Shown: positions 9,088-18,789, numbered from the stretch's first letter. The stretch: DNA of 64,000 bases from Alienimonas chondri (GCF_013036045.1 NZ_WTPX01000006.1:40001-104000), one strand, 5' to 3'. The notes: generated by a model from the letters alone, not told the origin. A program made the numbers and translations.

Positions 9088-10223
9088 CAAGGGGGCTCGC
9101 GGCGGACGGTTAGCTGAGCGACGCGGTCGCTGAGTCGTTGAACGGCGTCTTTCAGAGGAACGGTCGGCGGATCGTGGGCCGCATTGAGATCCGCGACGAT
9201 CCCCCCGAACGGCTCCCCCGCCGCGTGCCGGCGGGCAAGCGCGGTGCGGTCCAGCAGTCCGTGCGTCTCGTAGCGCTCCGCCGGCGCCGGCGGCCTCGAC
9301 CAGATACGACGCAGCGCGGCCCGCACGTGCAGGCGACGTTCCCACCGCCGCGGGTCTTCGACGAGCCGGTCAGTCTCAGACTGGTCGGACGAAGAGGCCG
9401 AGCCGAGTCGCGTCAGCAAGTCCGCCAATCCGCCGGGACATCGGCCGTCGCGTCGGCGACTGGTCCGGACGCTGACTCGCGGGTCGTGACGGACGCGACC
9501 GCCGGCCCGCCGCACGGCGTCCGCCAGGGCGCGATCTTCCCCGCAGCGAAGGGCTGGGAAGCCGCCGCAGCGACGGAGCGCCTCCGCCGTGATCGCGAGG
9601 CTCGCCCCGGCTTCGTCCGTGTGCCGCGGCCAGGGGTCGTCCGGTTCCGGGTCGATCAGCCAGGCCAGCCGGTCGCTCAGGCGACGATGTCGGCGACGCA
9701 GCCCATGCCAACGGGCGGCCCGCCGGCCGATGAGGTCTGCGGGATCCGGCGCTTCGACGAGCACCCGCCCGCAGACGCAATCCGCCCCCTCCCGAAGCGC
9801 CCGCAGGTTTTCGGCGACCCAATCGACCGCCGGTTTCGTATCGGCGTCCGTGGTGAGCACGGCGCCTCCCCCGGGACCCCGATCGTCTGCGATGCGTTGG
9901 AGAGCCGCTCGGGCGAGCAATCGCCTCGCGGTCCCGACATGCGCGACGTCCGCGGGGAGCGAAACGTTCGCCGTCCGAACGACGAGACCCGCCCGCCGCC
10001 CGTAGTGCTGAGCGGCGGCGGCGGTTCGGTCCATGCAGTTGTTGGCCAGTACGAACACCTCAAAAAAATCCCGACCCGCTAATCCGCCTTGAGAGGCCAA
10101 CGCCTCCATGAGCGGAGGCATATTTTCTTCTTCGTCGCGGGCGGGAACCGTCACCACCGCCGCCGGCCCCGTCCGGCCTGCGGAGCGCTGTCGAATCGCT
10201 CGCCTCAGAGGTTTTTCCCTCAT
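9054..10223 (-). CDS. Family 2 glycosyltransferase
   Basis: Transfers a sugar from a nucleotide-sugar donor. The GT-A fold shows in TVPARDEEENMPPLMEAL at the N-terminus, a DxD-like TTDADTKP for metal and donor, and GEDRALADAVRRAGGRV, which fits the acceptor-side ED motif. There is no membrane segment. The ATG at 10223 gives 389 residues; an ATG at 10367 in the same frame is possible, but the extra N-terminus is low complexity. The C-terminus converges on and overlaps the acyl-CoA dehydrogenase/PIG-L/methyltransferase fusion. Homologous sets elsewhere encode these functions side by side, so they probably act in one pathway even though they are on opposite strands here. Confidence 0.8.
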   Translation of the reverse strand: MREKPLRRAIRQRSAGRTGPAAVVTVPARDEEENMPPLMEALASQGGLAGRDFFEVFVLANNCMDRTAAAAQHYGRRAGLVVRTANVSLPADVAHVGTARRLLARAALQRIADDRGPGGGAVLTTDADTKPAVDWVAENLRALREGADCVCGRVLVEAPDPADLIGRRAARWHGLRRRHRRLSDRLAWLIDPEPDDPWPRHTDEAGASLAITAEALRRCGGFPALRCGEDRALADAVRRAGGRVRHDPRVSVRTSRRRDGRCPGGLADLLTRLGSASSSDQSETDRLVEDPRRWERRLHVRAALRRIWSRPPAPAERYETHGLLDRTALARRHAAGEPFGGIVADLNAAHDPPTVPLKDAVQRLSDRVAQLTVRREPPCQSAFSNRSIR

Positions 10224-10510
10224 CCATTCAGGAAACCGTGAAGGAAGGGGCGGCCGCGACCGAGAGCGGTTCGTTTTGAGTGCGGCGGATTCGCTCAACA
10301 AGAACCTTCCTGACAGGTCTTTCGGCAGTTTCGGAGGTGCGACGTTTACGAAGGCCGGAATAGACATTGGGAGATGTAGGCGCCGCCCCCTCAAGGCTGC
10401 ACGGTCGGGGACCCAGTCGCGACTTGGGGATCTTCCCCGGGGGATCGCTCCGGTCGATTGCGGGGCAATCCGGCAGTGGCCGGACACCTGTGCGACCGAA
10501 CACTAGTACC
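10224..10510. promoter_or_regulatory. Divergent intergenic region
   Basis: About 290 bases between the glycosyltransferase start and the GntA-like gene. It probably holds both promoters. I found no operator repeat. If the glycosyltransferase starts at 10367, half of this stretch is coding. Confidence 0.35.
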
Positions 10511-11389
10511 ATGCTCGCAACGCCTCTCTCGCCCCCCTCGACCCGGTCTGGGGTTTGTCCTGCAGCCACATCGTGCGCGACGCAAGCGAGGCCGCAGGTT
10601 CCTTCAGACGGCTTCTACTGCGCGCCGGGACCGGGGGGCGAACCGGTCGTCCCGGATTCTCGACGGGCACACCTGGAGGATGCGGCGACCGTGCTGGAAT
10701 GGTTGACGCAACGCGTCGATCCGAGCCGGCATCCCTGCGTCGCCGCCCGAGCCGCGTTCAATGCCGAGTCGTATCGGTTCGGGCTGTACGAGCCGCTGGG
10801 GTCTGACGCGGCGACGACCGGTCTCGCAGCGGATCTCGCGCGGTTCGGGCATGGCTCGACCGACGACGAGAACGGCGAGCCCGCAGATGCGGACGCCTCC
10901 GACTTCGCCACGTTTATCGCCGTGTTCGACGCACCGGGGCGACCGATGGCCGAGCCCGATCGTTATGCCGACGCAGACGATCCCGAGCAGGCGTTTGAGC
11001 GAGATCTCTGGCGGCAACTCTCCGCCCTGCACGCGACTGACGACGCGCCTTGGGACCCGGCGACCAGTGCGGACCCCGCCGATCAAAAGTTCTCGTTCAG
11101 CTTCGCCGGCCGGAGCTATTACGTCATCGGCATGCACCCGCGCAGCAGTCGGCCCGCGCGGCGGTTTCCGCGACCGGCGCTCGTCTTCAATCTGCACGAG
11201 CAGTTCGAAGCCCTCCGGCAAGCGGGTAAATACGATCGCATGCGAGACGTGATCCGGACTCGGGATCGTCAACGCACGGGCAGCGTCAATCCGATGTTGG
11301 CGGACTTCGGCAATCGTTCAGAGGCCCGCCAATACAGCGGACGGGCCGTCCCCGCCGATTGGAAGTGCCCGTTTCACGCCGCTCGATAA
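10511..11389 (+). CDS. YqcI/YcgG family protein, GntA-like heme N-hydroxylase
   Basis: A protein of 292 residues from the ATG at 10511. The C-terminal signature NPMLADFGNRSEARQYSGR followed by WKCPF is the family hallmark of YqcI/YcgG, and FSFAGRSYYVIGMHPRSSR fits the conserved core. The characterised relative GntA is a heme-dependent enzyme that N-hydroxylates a guanidino group in guanitoxin synthesis; the heme-binding role here is transferred by family, not seen directly. The gene lies 51 bases upstream of a DUF1989 gene on the same strand. DUF1989 includes urea-carboxylase-associated proteins and carboxyguanidine deiminase subunits. The pair therefore suggests chemistry on guanidine, urea or arginine-like nitrogen. 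Substrate unknown. Confidence 0.75.
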   Translation: MLATPLSPPSTRSGVCPAATSCATQARPQVPSDGFYCAPGPGGEPVVPDSRRAHLEDAATVLEWLTQRVDPSRHPCVAARAAFNAESYRFGLYEPLGSDAATTGLAADLARFGHGSTDDENGEPADADASDFATFIAVFDAPGRPMAEPDRYADADDPEQAFERDLWRQLSALHATDDAPWDPATSADPADQKFSFSFAGRSYYVIGMHPRSSRPARRFPRPALVFNLHEQFEALRQAGKYDRMRDVIRTRDRQRTGSVNPMLADFGNRSEARQYSGRAVPADWKCPFHAAR

Positions 11390-11440
11390 CGCCGTCGCCG
11401 GCCGTTCCCCTTTCCCCCAGCGCCGCGCCCCTCGTCAACG

Positions 11441-12097
11441 ATGCCCGCTCTCGCCCCGCCGCCGCCCGGCCCCGCGCCGCCGTCCGCTGATCCGACCGAA
11501 TCTCGTCCGCAAGGCCGTCGCCGGATTGCGCCCTGTACCGGAATCGCCTTTGAATTGAAGCGGGGGGAACGTCTTCGCGTCATCGATCCCGGCGGCCGGC
11601 AGGTCTCCGACCTGCTCTGCTACCCCGCGGACGACGTGCGGGAGTTTCTCAGCTGCGGACGCACGTTCGACTATGAAGAGACGCTGCTGCTCACGACCGG
11701 CAATTTTCTCTGGTCGAATCGCTCGAACAAGCTCATGAAGATCGTCGCGGACACCTGCGGGCGGCACGATTTTCTGCTGACCCCCTGCAGTCCGGAAATG
11801 TATCGCATCCTCTACGGACTGGACGATCATCCAAGTTGCTTCGCCAACCTCGCCGAACGACTCGGCCCCTACGGCATCGAGCCGGACGCCATCCCGGGCA
11901 CGTTCAACTGCTTTATGAACGTGCAGTTCCAGCCGTCGGGCAAGATCTCCGTGGAGACGCCGCTGTCCGAACCGGGCGATGCGGTCGAGTTCGAGGCCCT
12001 CGTCGATCTGATCGTCGGACTCACCGCCTGTCCCAGCGAGACGACCAACGGCGGATCGGTCGGCCCGATCGACTTTGAGATCACTCGCCCCGCCTGA
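11441..12097 (+). CDS. DUF1989 family protein (urea carboxylase-associated type)
   Basis: A protein of 218 residues. After a Pro-rich N-terminus, RLRVIDPGGRQVSDLLCYPADD, LTPCSPEMYRILYG and TFNCFMNVQF are the conserved blocks of DUF1989. The cysteines in those blocks are typical of the family and probably bind metal. Relatives include accessory proteins of urea carboxylase and subunits of carboxyguanidine deiminase. It follows the GntA-like gene on the same strand with a short gap, so the two are likely co-transcribed. No urea carboxylase or allophanate hydrolase is present in the window, so the job is probably oxidative or hydrolytic handling of some other guanidino compound. Confidence 0.8.
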   Translation: MPALAPPPPGPAPPSADPTESRPQGRRRIAPCTGIAFELKRGERLRVIDPGGRQVSDLLCYPADDVREFLSCGRTFDYEETLLLTTGNFLWSNRSNKLMKIVADTCGRHDFLLTPCSPEMYRILYGLDDHPSCFANLAERLGPYGIEPDAIPGTFNCFMNVQFQPSGKISVETPLSEPGDAVEFEALVDLIVGLTACPSETTNGGSVGPIDFEITRPA

Positions 12098-12247
12098 TCG
12101 CAACAAGTCCGGACGACCCGCGTTCCGTGGCGAAATCGTCGCCGCTTCCGAGTGAATCGATTGCCCCCCTGACGGTCAATACAACGGTCGACACGCACGA
12201 CGGATCAACCGCATGCATTGATCTCTGATTCCCCCGCCGTCTCCAGT

Positions 12248-13321
12248 ATGTCCGAACTCCTCACCCGCACAGACCGCGGTTTGTATTGCGAGGCGGGCGG
12301 CTTTTATATCGATCCCTGGCGACCGGTGGAGCGAGCCGTCGTCACGCATGCTCATGCCGACCATGCGCGACGGGGCATGGGGAGCTACCTCACCACCCCC
12401 GAGGGCGAGCCGGTGCTCCGCCCTCGCATGGGCGAGGAGGCGGTGATTCAAACCGCGGCGTACGGCGAAGCGGTTCATATGAATGGCGTGACCGTCAGTC
12501 TTCACCCGGCCGGGCACATCCTCGGCTCCGCTCAGGTGCGCGTTGAGCGCCGAGGCGAAGTCTGGGTCGTCAGCGGAGACTATAAACTCGGCTCCGATCG
12601 CACCTGTGCGACCTTCGAGCCGGTGCAATGTCAGACCTTTATTACGGAATCGACGTTCGGCCTGCCGATCTATCGCTGGCCGGATCAAAACGAGATCTTC
12701 CGGCAGATGAACGACTGGTGGGCGGCGAACCGGGCGGCGGGGAAGGTCAGCGTGCTGTTCGCCTACGCGCTCGGGAAAGCCCAACGATTGTTGGCGGGGG
12801 CGGACCCGTCGATCGGTCCGATCTACGGCCACGGCGCCGTGCAGGTGTGTAACGAGGGCTATCGACAAGCGGGGATCGACCTGCCGGCGTGCGAGTACGC
12901 CGGTCGCGGCGAGCGGGGCAAAGACTGGGACGGCGCCCTGGTCGTCGCCCCGCCGGGGGCGCGAGGCACGCCGTGGCTGCGCAAGTTCCGGAACTACAGC
13001 ACCGCTTTCGCCAGCGGCTGGATGCTGGTCCGCGGGCAACGCCGGCGCCGCTCGGTCGATCGCGGCTTCGTCATGAGCGACCATGCAGACTGGGACGGAC
13101 TACTTCAAACAGTCCGAGACACCGGCTGCGAGCGTTGCTTCATCACGCACGGCAGTCGGCGGGTGATGGAACAATATCTGAATAGCGAAACCGAGGTGGA
13201 GGCCCATCAGCTCGAAACGTGGTTCGAAGGCGAGACCGACGAGGGCAGCGCCGAATCGGACCGGGAATCGACTGACGAAGAACTCGCCGAAGCGGCGAAC
13301 GAGGGCGCCGGCAATGAATAA
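12248..13321 (+). CDS. Ligase-associated DNA exonuclease (metallo-beta-lactamase fold)
   Basis: A nuclease of 357 residues from the ATG at 12248 (MSELLTRTDRG). The metal site is VVTHAHADHARRG (HxHxDH), followed by HPAGHILGSAQV and the beta-CASP-like FVMSDHADWDGL near the C-terminus. This is the exonuclease that travels with an ATP-dependent ligase, an Lhr-like helicase and PdeM in the bacterial ligase-associated repair system. It is first in that operon here and its stop overlaps the ligase start by 8 bases. The tail after about residue 315 is acidic and low complexity. Confidence 0.9.
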   Translation: MSELLTRTDRGLYCEAGGFYIDPWRPVERAVVTHAHADHARRGMGSYLTTPEGEPVLRPRMGEEAVIQTAAYGEAVHMNGVTVSLHPAGHILGSAQVRVERRGEVWVVSGDYKLGSDRTCATFEPVQCQTFITESTFGLPIYRWPDQNEIFRQMNDWWAANRAAGKVSVLFAYALGKAQRLLAGADPSIGPIYGHGAVQVCNEGYRQAGIDLPACEYAGRGERGKDWDGALVVAPPGARGTPWLRKFRNYSTAFASGWMLVRGQRRRRSVDRGFVMSDHADWDGLLQTVRDTGCERCFITHGSRRVMEQYLNSETEVEAHQLETWFEGETDEGSAESDRESTDEELAEAANEGAGNE

Positions 13322-14918
13322 GTTCACGACCCTGTTCACCCGGCTCGACGAGACGAATAAAACGCTTGCCAAGCAGGCGGCGTTGGTCGACTACTTTAAG
13401 GACGCCCCGCCCGCCGACGCCGCGTGGGCGGTCTATTTTCTCTCCGGTCGCAAGCTGAAACGGCTGCTGCTCTCCCGCGAGTTACGGGCGTGGGGGGCCG
13501 CGGAGGCCGGGGTGCCGGACTGGCTGTTCGAGGCGAGTTATGAAGTCGTCGGCGATCTCGCCGAGACGCTCGCTCTGTTGCTGCCGCCCCCGGAAGAAGC
13601 GACCGAGCTCCCGCTCAAAACCTTCGTGGAAGAACGCTTGCTGCCCCTGAAAGGGATGGAGGAGGGCGAGCGCCGGGCAGCGGTGGTGCAGCTCTGGCGG
13701 GAGCTGGATCGACCGCAGCGATTCGTCGCCGGAAAATTAATGACGGGCAGCTTCCGCGTGGGCGTTTCGCAGCGGAGCGTCATCAAAGCCCTCGCGATCG
13801 TCGGCGACGTTCCGCCCGAACTGGTCGCTCACCGCATGATGGGCACGTGGGAACCGACTGCGGGGTTTTATACGTCTCTCACGCTCCCCGAGGCCGACGG
13901 CGAGATTGACGCCAGCCGTCCGTATCCCTTCTTCCTCGCTCACCCCACCGTCGCCCCGTCCGACGACCTGGACGATGCGAACGAGTATTTCGCCGAGTGG
14001 AAGTGGGACGGCATCCGTTCGCAGGTGATCCGTCGGCAGGGTCAAAGCTTCGTGTGGAGTCGGGGAGAGGAACTGATCGGGGAGCGATTCCCGGAGATCC
14101 TCGCCGTCGCCGACGCATTGCCGGACGGCACGGCGCTGGACGGCGAGATCGTGATCGCCCGTGACGGAGACGTGCAGAGCTTTGCGGAACTCCAGCGCCG
14201 GATCGGCCGGAAGACGGTCGGCAAGAAGCTGTTGAAGGAGTGCCCCGCGCACTTCGTGCTGTTCGACGTGCTGGAAGCAGGCGGCGAAGACGTCCGCAAC
14301 CAGCCATTAGAGCGCCGCCGGGAGTGCCTCGCCGCGATCGCCGAGTCGCTGGCCGAGCAGGGGCTGAATGTCTCCCCGTCGGACCTGCTGGAGGGCGAAA
14401 CGTGGGAGGCGTTCGCCGTCCACCGGGAGCACAGTCGCTCCATGCGGGCCGAGGGACTCATGCTAAAGCGCAAGGACGCCCCCTACGGCGTCGGCCGGGT
14501 GCGGGGACCGTGGTGGAAGTGGAAGGTGGACCCGTATACCGTCGACGGTGTAATGCTGTACGCACAACGCGGCCACGGTCGGCGGGCGAGTTTGTATACC
14601 GATTATACGTTCGGCGTCTGGGACGAAGTCGACGGCGAAGCGAAGCTGGTCCCCTTCGCCAAGGCCTACAGCGGCTTGACGGACAAGGAGATCGGCAGCG
14701 TCGACAAATGGATCCGCCGCAACACCGTGAATAAGTTCGGTCCCGTCCGCGAGGTGAAGCACGAACGAGTCTTCGAACTGGCCTTCGAAAACATTCAACA
14801 ATCGACCCGCCACAAAAGCGGCATCGCGGTGCGATTCCCGCGTATCGTTCGCATCCGGGACGATAAGATCGCCGCGGAGGCGGACACGCTGGACACGGTG
14901 AAGGGGTTGGTGGAATGA
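13314..14918 (+). CDS. ATP-dependent DNA ligase (ligase-associated system)
   Basis: Seals DNA nicks using ATP. The protein has 534 residues. The N-terminal 200 residues are the helical DNA-binding domain, with KLMTGSFRVGVSQRSVIKAL. The adenylation domain has motif I EWKWDGIRSQV with Lys230 as the AMP-accepting residue, motif III around LDGEIV, motif IV MLKRKDAPYG and motif V WKWKVDPYTVDGVM. The OB domain ends with RFPRIVRIRDDK. It is translationally coupled to the exonuclease upstream and overlaps the next gene as ATGA. All key residues are present and the length is normal, so it should be active. Confidence 0.93.
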   Translation: MNKFTTLFTRLDETNKTLAKQAALVDYFKDAPPADAAWAVYFLSGRKLKRLLLSRELRAWGAAEAGVPDWLFEASYEVVGDLAETLALLLPPPEEATELPLKTFVEERLLPLKGMEEGERRAAVVQLWRELDRPQRFVAGKLMTGSFRVGVSQRSVIKALAIVGDVPPELVAHRMMGTWEPTAGFYTSLTLPEADGEIDASRPYPFFLAHPTVAPSDDLDDANEYFAEWKWDGIRSQVIRRQGQSFVWSRGEELIGERFPEILAVADALPDGTALDGEIVIARDGDVQSFAELQRRIGRKTVGKKLLKECPAHFVLFDVLEAGGEDVRNQPLERRRECLAAIAESLAEQGLNVSPSDLLEGETWEAFAVHREHSRSMRAEGLMLKRKDAPYGVGRVRGPWWKWKVDPYTVDGVMLYAQRGHGRRASLYTDYTFGVWDEVDGEAKLVPFAKAYSGLTDKEIGSVDKWIRRNTVNKFGPVREVKHERVFELAFENIQQSTRHKSGIAVRFPRIVRIRDDKIAAEADTLDTVKGLVE

Positions 14919-15244
14919 CGAACCCCGGGTCTCCGTCGAACGCCCGCTTGGGGCTCATTCTGCTGTCGATGGTGCTGGGCTGGGTCTCCCTCAGCCTTGT
15001 GGCCGGCGGGATCGGCCAGTGGGTTTGGATGTCGGACCACAGGGCTGATTTCTGGGGACGGTTGTTCGGTGGATTACTTGTGGCGGCGGGCTTGGCGATT
15101 GTCCTTCTGCTCGTGCTGGCTTGGCGGAGACATCTTGGCAATGTGCCGAAGAGCCGTGACCATCGGGAAGCCGACCCTTTTGATCGGTCCGATCTGTCGG
15201 CGATCGCCCACCGCCCGCACCCGTCAGATCGACCGGCTCCCTGA
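14915..15244 (+). CDS. Small two-helix membrane protein inserted in the repair operon
   Basis: A protein of 109 residues with two predicted membrane segments: LGLILLSMVLGWVSLSLVAG near the N-terminus and FGGLLVAAGLAIVLLLVLAW in the middle. The cytoplasmic tail is polar and charged. The start overlaps the ligase stop (ATGA) and the helicase follows at once, so it belongs to the operon. I do not recognise the family. It is not a usual member of the ligase-exonuclease-helicase-PdeM set. Confidence 0.65.
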   Translation: MTNPGSPSNARLGLILLSMVLGWVSLSLVAGGIGQWVWMSDHRADFWGRLFGGLLVAAGLAIVLLLVLAWRRHLGNVPKSRDHREADPFDRSDLSAIAHRPHPSDRPAP

Positions 15245-15257
15245 CGGTCGCGGCTCA

Positions 15258-17780
15258 TTGAATACCCACCTGTCGAAACAGCCCACCGCCGCAGCCCGCA
15301 CCCGCGCGAAACGCACCGTCCGCGACTGGTTCAGCGCGACCGGCCGGAAGCCGTTCCGCTTTCAAACCCGGGCGTGGAACGCCTATGCCCACGGCGAGAG
15401 CGGGCTGATTCACGCCACCACCGGCACCGGCAAGACGCTGGCGGCGTGGCTGGGACCGGTGATCGACGGCCTCGCCCGTGGGGAGACCGTCGACCCGGCG
15501 AAAGCGAGGGAGGCCGAGACGAAACGCCGTCGCCGCTCGCCGCCGTTGCGGGTGCTGTGGATCACCCCGCTGCGAGCGCTAGCCGGCGATACGGAGAACA
15601 GCCTCCGCGTCCCGCTGGAGGCGCTGGGGCTGAATTGGTCGCTGGAAAGCCGCACGGGCGATACGACCTCCAAGATCAAGTCCCGCCAGTCGAAACGTCT
15701 GCCTACGGCGTTATTGACGACGCCGGAAAGCCTGTCGCTGGCCCTCGCGCGGGCCGATTGCGTGGAGCAGTTCGCCCACCTCGAATGCGTGATCGTGGAC
15801 GAATGGCACGAACTGCTCGGTTCTAAACGCGGTTCGCAGACGGAACTCTGCCTCGCTCGCCTGCGACGCTGGCGGCCGGGCTTGAAAACGTGGGGACTCA
15901 GCGCGACGCTCGGCAATCTCGAAGAGGCCGCGGCGACGCTATTAGGGACCAGCGGCGACGCCCCCACGATTCTCTCGGGCGGACGCCGCAAGAAATATGC
16001 GGTCGATTCGATCCTCCCGCAGAACGTGGAGCGCTTTCCGTGGTCGGGACATCTGGGTCTGAAGCAGCTCGACCAGGTGTTGCCGATCGTGGAATCGGCG
16101 GCTTCCTCAATCCTCTTCACGAACACGCGCAGCCAGACGGAACTGTGGTATCAGGCGATTCTCAAAGCCCGCCCCGACTGGGCCGGCCGGATCGCGTTGC
16201 ACCACGGTTCGCTTGGAAAAGAGAGCCGCCGGTGGGTCGAGGCGGGATTGAAAAACGGCGAATTGAAGTGCGTGGTGAGCACGTCGAGCCTGGACCTCGG
16301 CGTGGACTTTGCCCCGGTCGATCGGGTCTTGCAGGTGGGCAGCCCGAAGGGCGTCGCCCGCTTGTTGCAGCGAGCCGGCCGCAGCGGACACGCGCCCGGC
16401 CAGACCAGCCGCGTGACCTGCGTGCCGACGCACGCCTTTGAACTGGTGGAGGTGGCCGCCGCCCGGGCCGCGATGGACGCCGGCCGGATCGAGGCCCGCA
16501 CGCCGCCGAAGAAGCCGCTGGACGTGCTCATCCAACACGCCGTCACGGTCGCGCTCGGAACCGGGTTTGATCGGGACGAACTTCTCGCGGAGATTCGCAC
16601 CGCCAGCAGCTTCGCGGCGGTAACGGAGGCGGAATGGGACTGGTGCCTGGACTTCATCACCCGCGGCGGAGAGGCGCTACGAAACTATCCGGAATATTCC
16701 CGCGTCGTTTTGCGGGACGGCGAGTACCGCGTCGAAGACAAAGGGATCGCTCGCCGCCACCGCATGAGCATCGGCACGATCGCCAGCGATGCGGCCGTCG
16801 AAGTGCGATATTTGAAGGGCGCCCGACTGGGCACGGTGGAAGAACACTTTCTCTCTCGACTCAAACCCGGCGATAAATTCCTCTTCGCCGGTCGGCCGTT
16901 GGAATTGGTCAAGGTGTTCGAAATGAAGGCGTGGGTACGCCGGGCGAAGGGCACGACCGGAGCGGTGCCGCGGTGGAGCGGCGGGCGCATGCCGCTGAGC
17001 GGCGAACTAGCCGCCGCTGTCCGGGAACGGCTTGAGGAGGCCCGCGACGGTGAATACCGGGGGCCGGAGATGAAATCCGTCCGCCCGATCCTCGAACTGC
17101 AACGCGATTGGTCGCACCTGCCGGGCCGGGACGAATTATTAATCGAACGCGTGAAAACCCGCGACGGACATCACCTGTTCTTCTTCCCCTTCGCCGGTCG
17201 TCAGGTGCATGAGGGGCTGGGGGCGCTGTGGGCGCTACGGCTCTCCCGGCGAGTCTCGACGACGTTCGCCGTCACGGTGAACGACTACGGCGTCGAACTC
17301 CTGTCACCGGTCCCGGCGCCGTTGGAGGCCGCATTGAACGAGAATCTGCTCTCGCCGGAACGCCTTCGCGAAGATATTGCGGAGTCGCTCAACGCGGTCG
17401 AGATGGCGAAGCGGCAGTTCCGGGAGATCGCCCGCGTCGCGGGGCTGGTCTTCGTCGGCTATCCGGGTGCCGGCAAGTCGGCTCGACAGATGCAGGCCAG
17501 CAGCGGTCTGCTCTACGACGTCTTTCAAAACTACGACCCGGGCAACCTGCTCTTCAAACAGGCGAGCGAGGAGGTGCTCGACCGACAACTCGACGCCGCC
17601 CGGCTGCGGGAGACGCTGGAGCGTATCAACGCCGCGAAGGTTCTGCTGAGCGACTGCCGTCGTCCGACCCCGCTGGCCTTCCCGCTGTTGGTCGACCGCA
17701 TGCGGGAGCGGGTCAGTTCGGAAACGCTGGCCGATCGCGTCCGGCGGATGACGCTGCGACTGGAATCGGCGGCCGGGTGA
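15258..17780 (+). CDS. Ligase-associated DEXH-box helicase (Lhr-like)
   Basis: ATP-driven helicase of about 840 residues. Walker A is HATTGTGKTLAAWLGP near residue 60; the DEXH box is VIVDEWHELLGSK; motif III is GLSATLGN; motif VI is QRAGRSGHAPGQ. The second RecA domain includes CVVSTSSLDLGVDFAPVD. The C-terminal Lhr-core region is present, with FFFPFAGRQVHEGLG. The start is uncertain. A TTG at 15258 fits the family length and leaves no overlap with the small membrane gene; the frame is open back to 14997, but that stretch reads poorly. It belongs to the repair operon with exonuclease, ligase and PdeM. Confidence 0.9.
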   Translation: MNTHLSKQPTAAARTRAKRTVRDWFSATGRKPFRFQTRAWNAYAHGESGLIHATTGTGKTLAAWLGPVIDGLARGETVDPAKAREAETKRRRRSPPLRVLWITPLRALAGDTENSLRVPLEALGLNWSLESRTGDTTSKIKSRQSKRLPTALLTTPESLSLALARADCVEQFAHLECVIVDEWHELLGSKRGSQTELCLARLRRWRPGLKTWGLSATLGNLEEAAATLLGTSGDAPTILSGGRRKKYAVDSILPQNVERFPWSGHLGLKQLDQVLPIVESAASSILFTNTRSQTELWYQAILKARPDWAGRIALHHGSLGKESRRWVEAGLKNGELKCVVSTSSLDLGVDFAPVDRVLQVGSPKGVARLLQRAGRSGHAPGQTSRVTCVPTHAFELVEVAAARAAMDAGRIEARTPPKKPLDVLIQHAVTVALGTGFDRDELLAEIRTASSFAAVTEAEWDWCLDFITRGGEALRNYPEYSRVVLRDGEYRVEDKGIARRHRMSIGTIASDAAVEVRYLKGARLGTVEEHFLSRLKPGDKFLFAGRPLELVKVFEMKAWVRRAKGTTGAVPRWSGGRMPLSGELAAAVRERLEEARDGEYRGPEMKSVRPILELQRDWSHLPGRDELLIERVKTRDGHHLFFFPFAGRQVHEGLGALWALRLSRRVSTTFAVTVNDYGVELLSPVPAPLEAALNENLLSPERLREDIAESLNAVEMAKRQFREIARVAGLVFVGYPGAGKSARQMQASSGLLYDVFQNYDPGNLLFKQASEEVLDRQLDAARLRETLERINAAKVLLSDCRRPTPLAFPLLVDRMRERVSSETLADRVRRMTLRLESAAG

Positions 17781-17844
17781 ACTCTGCGCCGGCCGCGCGG
17801 TTCCACACACCCGACGATCCCGCTCCGCCCTGCGTTCCGCCCTC

Positions 17845-18528
17845 ATGACAGGCGATTTTCCGCTGACGTTTGGTGGAGCCGATCTCGTGCTCCTTCCCGA
17901 AAGGGCGGCGTACCGACCGAACCCGAACGCTGGATCGGGGGGCACGCTGTACGTTGCCGATACGCATTGGGGGAAGACCGCCGCGTTCCGCGCGGGCGGG
18001 ATCGCCGTGCCGGCCGGCACGACGGCGGCGGATCTGTCGCGGCTCACGGCCGCCCTTCGGCGCGTCGGTGCGACGCGATTAGTGGTGCTGGGCGACCTGC
18101 TGCACGCTCGTCAGGGGCGGAACGAACCGGCGTTCAACGAGGCGATCCGCACGTGGCGGGCGGGCGTGGCCGACGTGCGGATCGAGTTGGTCGAGGGGAA
18201 CCACGATCGCTCCGCCGGCGGCCCGGATCCCCGCTGGGCGATCGACGTCTATGACGAACCAACGCCGGACCCCCCGTTGGTGCTGCGTCACGTTCCCCAC
18301 GCCGACCCGCGCGGCGCCGTGCTCGCCGGTCACGTGCACCCCGCCATTCGACTGGACGGACCCGGCGGCGAGCGGCTCAAACTGCCCTGCTTCCACATCG
18401 CGGGCGACGTCCTGACCCTGCCGGCGTTCACGACGTTCGCCGACGGGCTGTCCATCCGCCCCACCGTCGGCGACCGTCTCTGCGTGATCGCCGACGGCGC
18501 CGTGATAGAAGTCGATACGTCGCTTTGA
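17845..18528 (+). CDS. pdeM: Ligase-associated DNA damage endonuclease PdeM
   Basis: Calcineurin-like phosphoesterase of 227 residues. Metal-binding motifs are in order: LYVADTHWGKT (DxH), VVLGDLLHAR (GDxxH), VEGNHDRS (GNHD), and AGHVHPAIRLDG near the C-terminus. The mid-sequence AAFRAGGIAVPAGTT is typical of the ligase-associated family. It is the last of the repair genes, 64 bases after the helicase. It completes the four-part set thought to process damaged DNA ends. Confidence 0.9.
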   Translation: MTGDFPLTFGGADLVLLPERAAYRPNPNAGSGGTLYVADTHWGKTAAFRAGGIAVPAGTTAADLSRLTAALRRVGATRLVVLGDLLHARQGRNEPAFNEAIRTWRAGVADVRIELVEGNHDRSAGGPDPRWAIDVYDEPTPDPPLVLRHVPHADPRGAVLAGHVHPAIRLDGPGGERLKLPCFHIAGDVLTLPAFTTFADGLSIRPTVGDRLCVIADGAVIEVDTSL

Positions 18529-18789
18529 TTTAGAAGGATGGTGATCCGCAACGTGAGCGACGGCGTGTCGGCCCAAGCCGAAGAAGGATTTGGGCGGCCG
18601 TCGCGACAGCGCGAGTGCGGAGAGGGCAAGGGCGACCACGGCTCCCGAGATTTTCCAGCCGTTCTTGAACGCGGGCGTTCGGGTCGCGGATTGCAGGCAA
18701 AATACTTCGGGGGCCCGCTTCAAGGCTGCTCCGCAATGGTTGTCCTGGCGCCCGCGGACTAAGAATCGGTGATTGAGGTTCGGCGCCGT

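Noticed and set aside
12176..13084. Minus-strand frame opposite the exonuclease
   Set aside because: No domain; the plus strand has the HxHxDH nuclease motif.
14997..15257. Helicase start at 14997
   Set aside because: It would overlap the small membrane gene almost fully and the added residues do not look like the helicase family.
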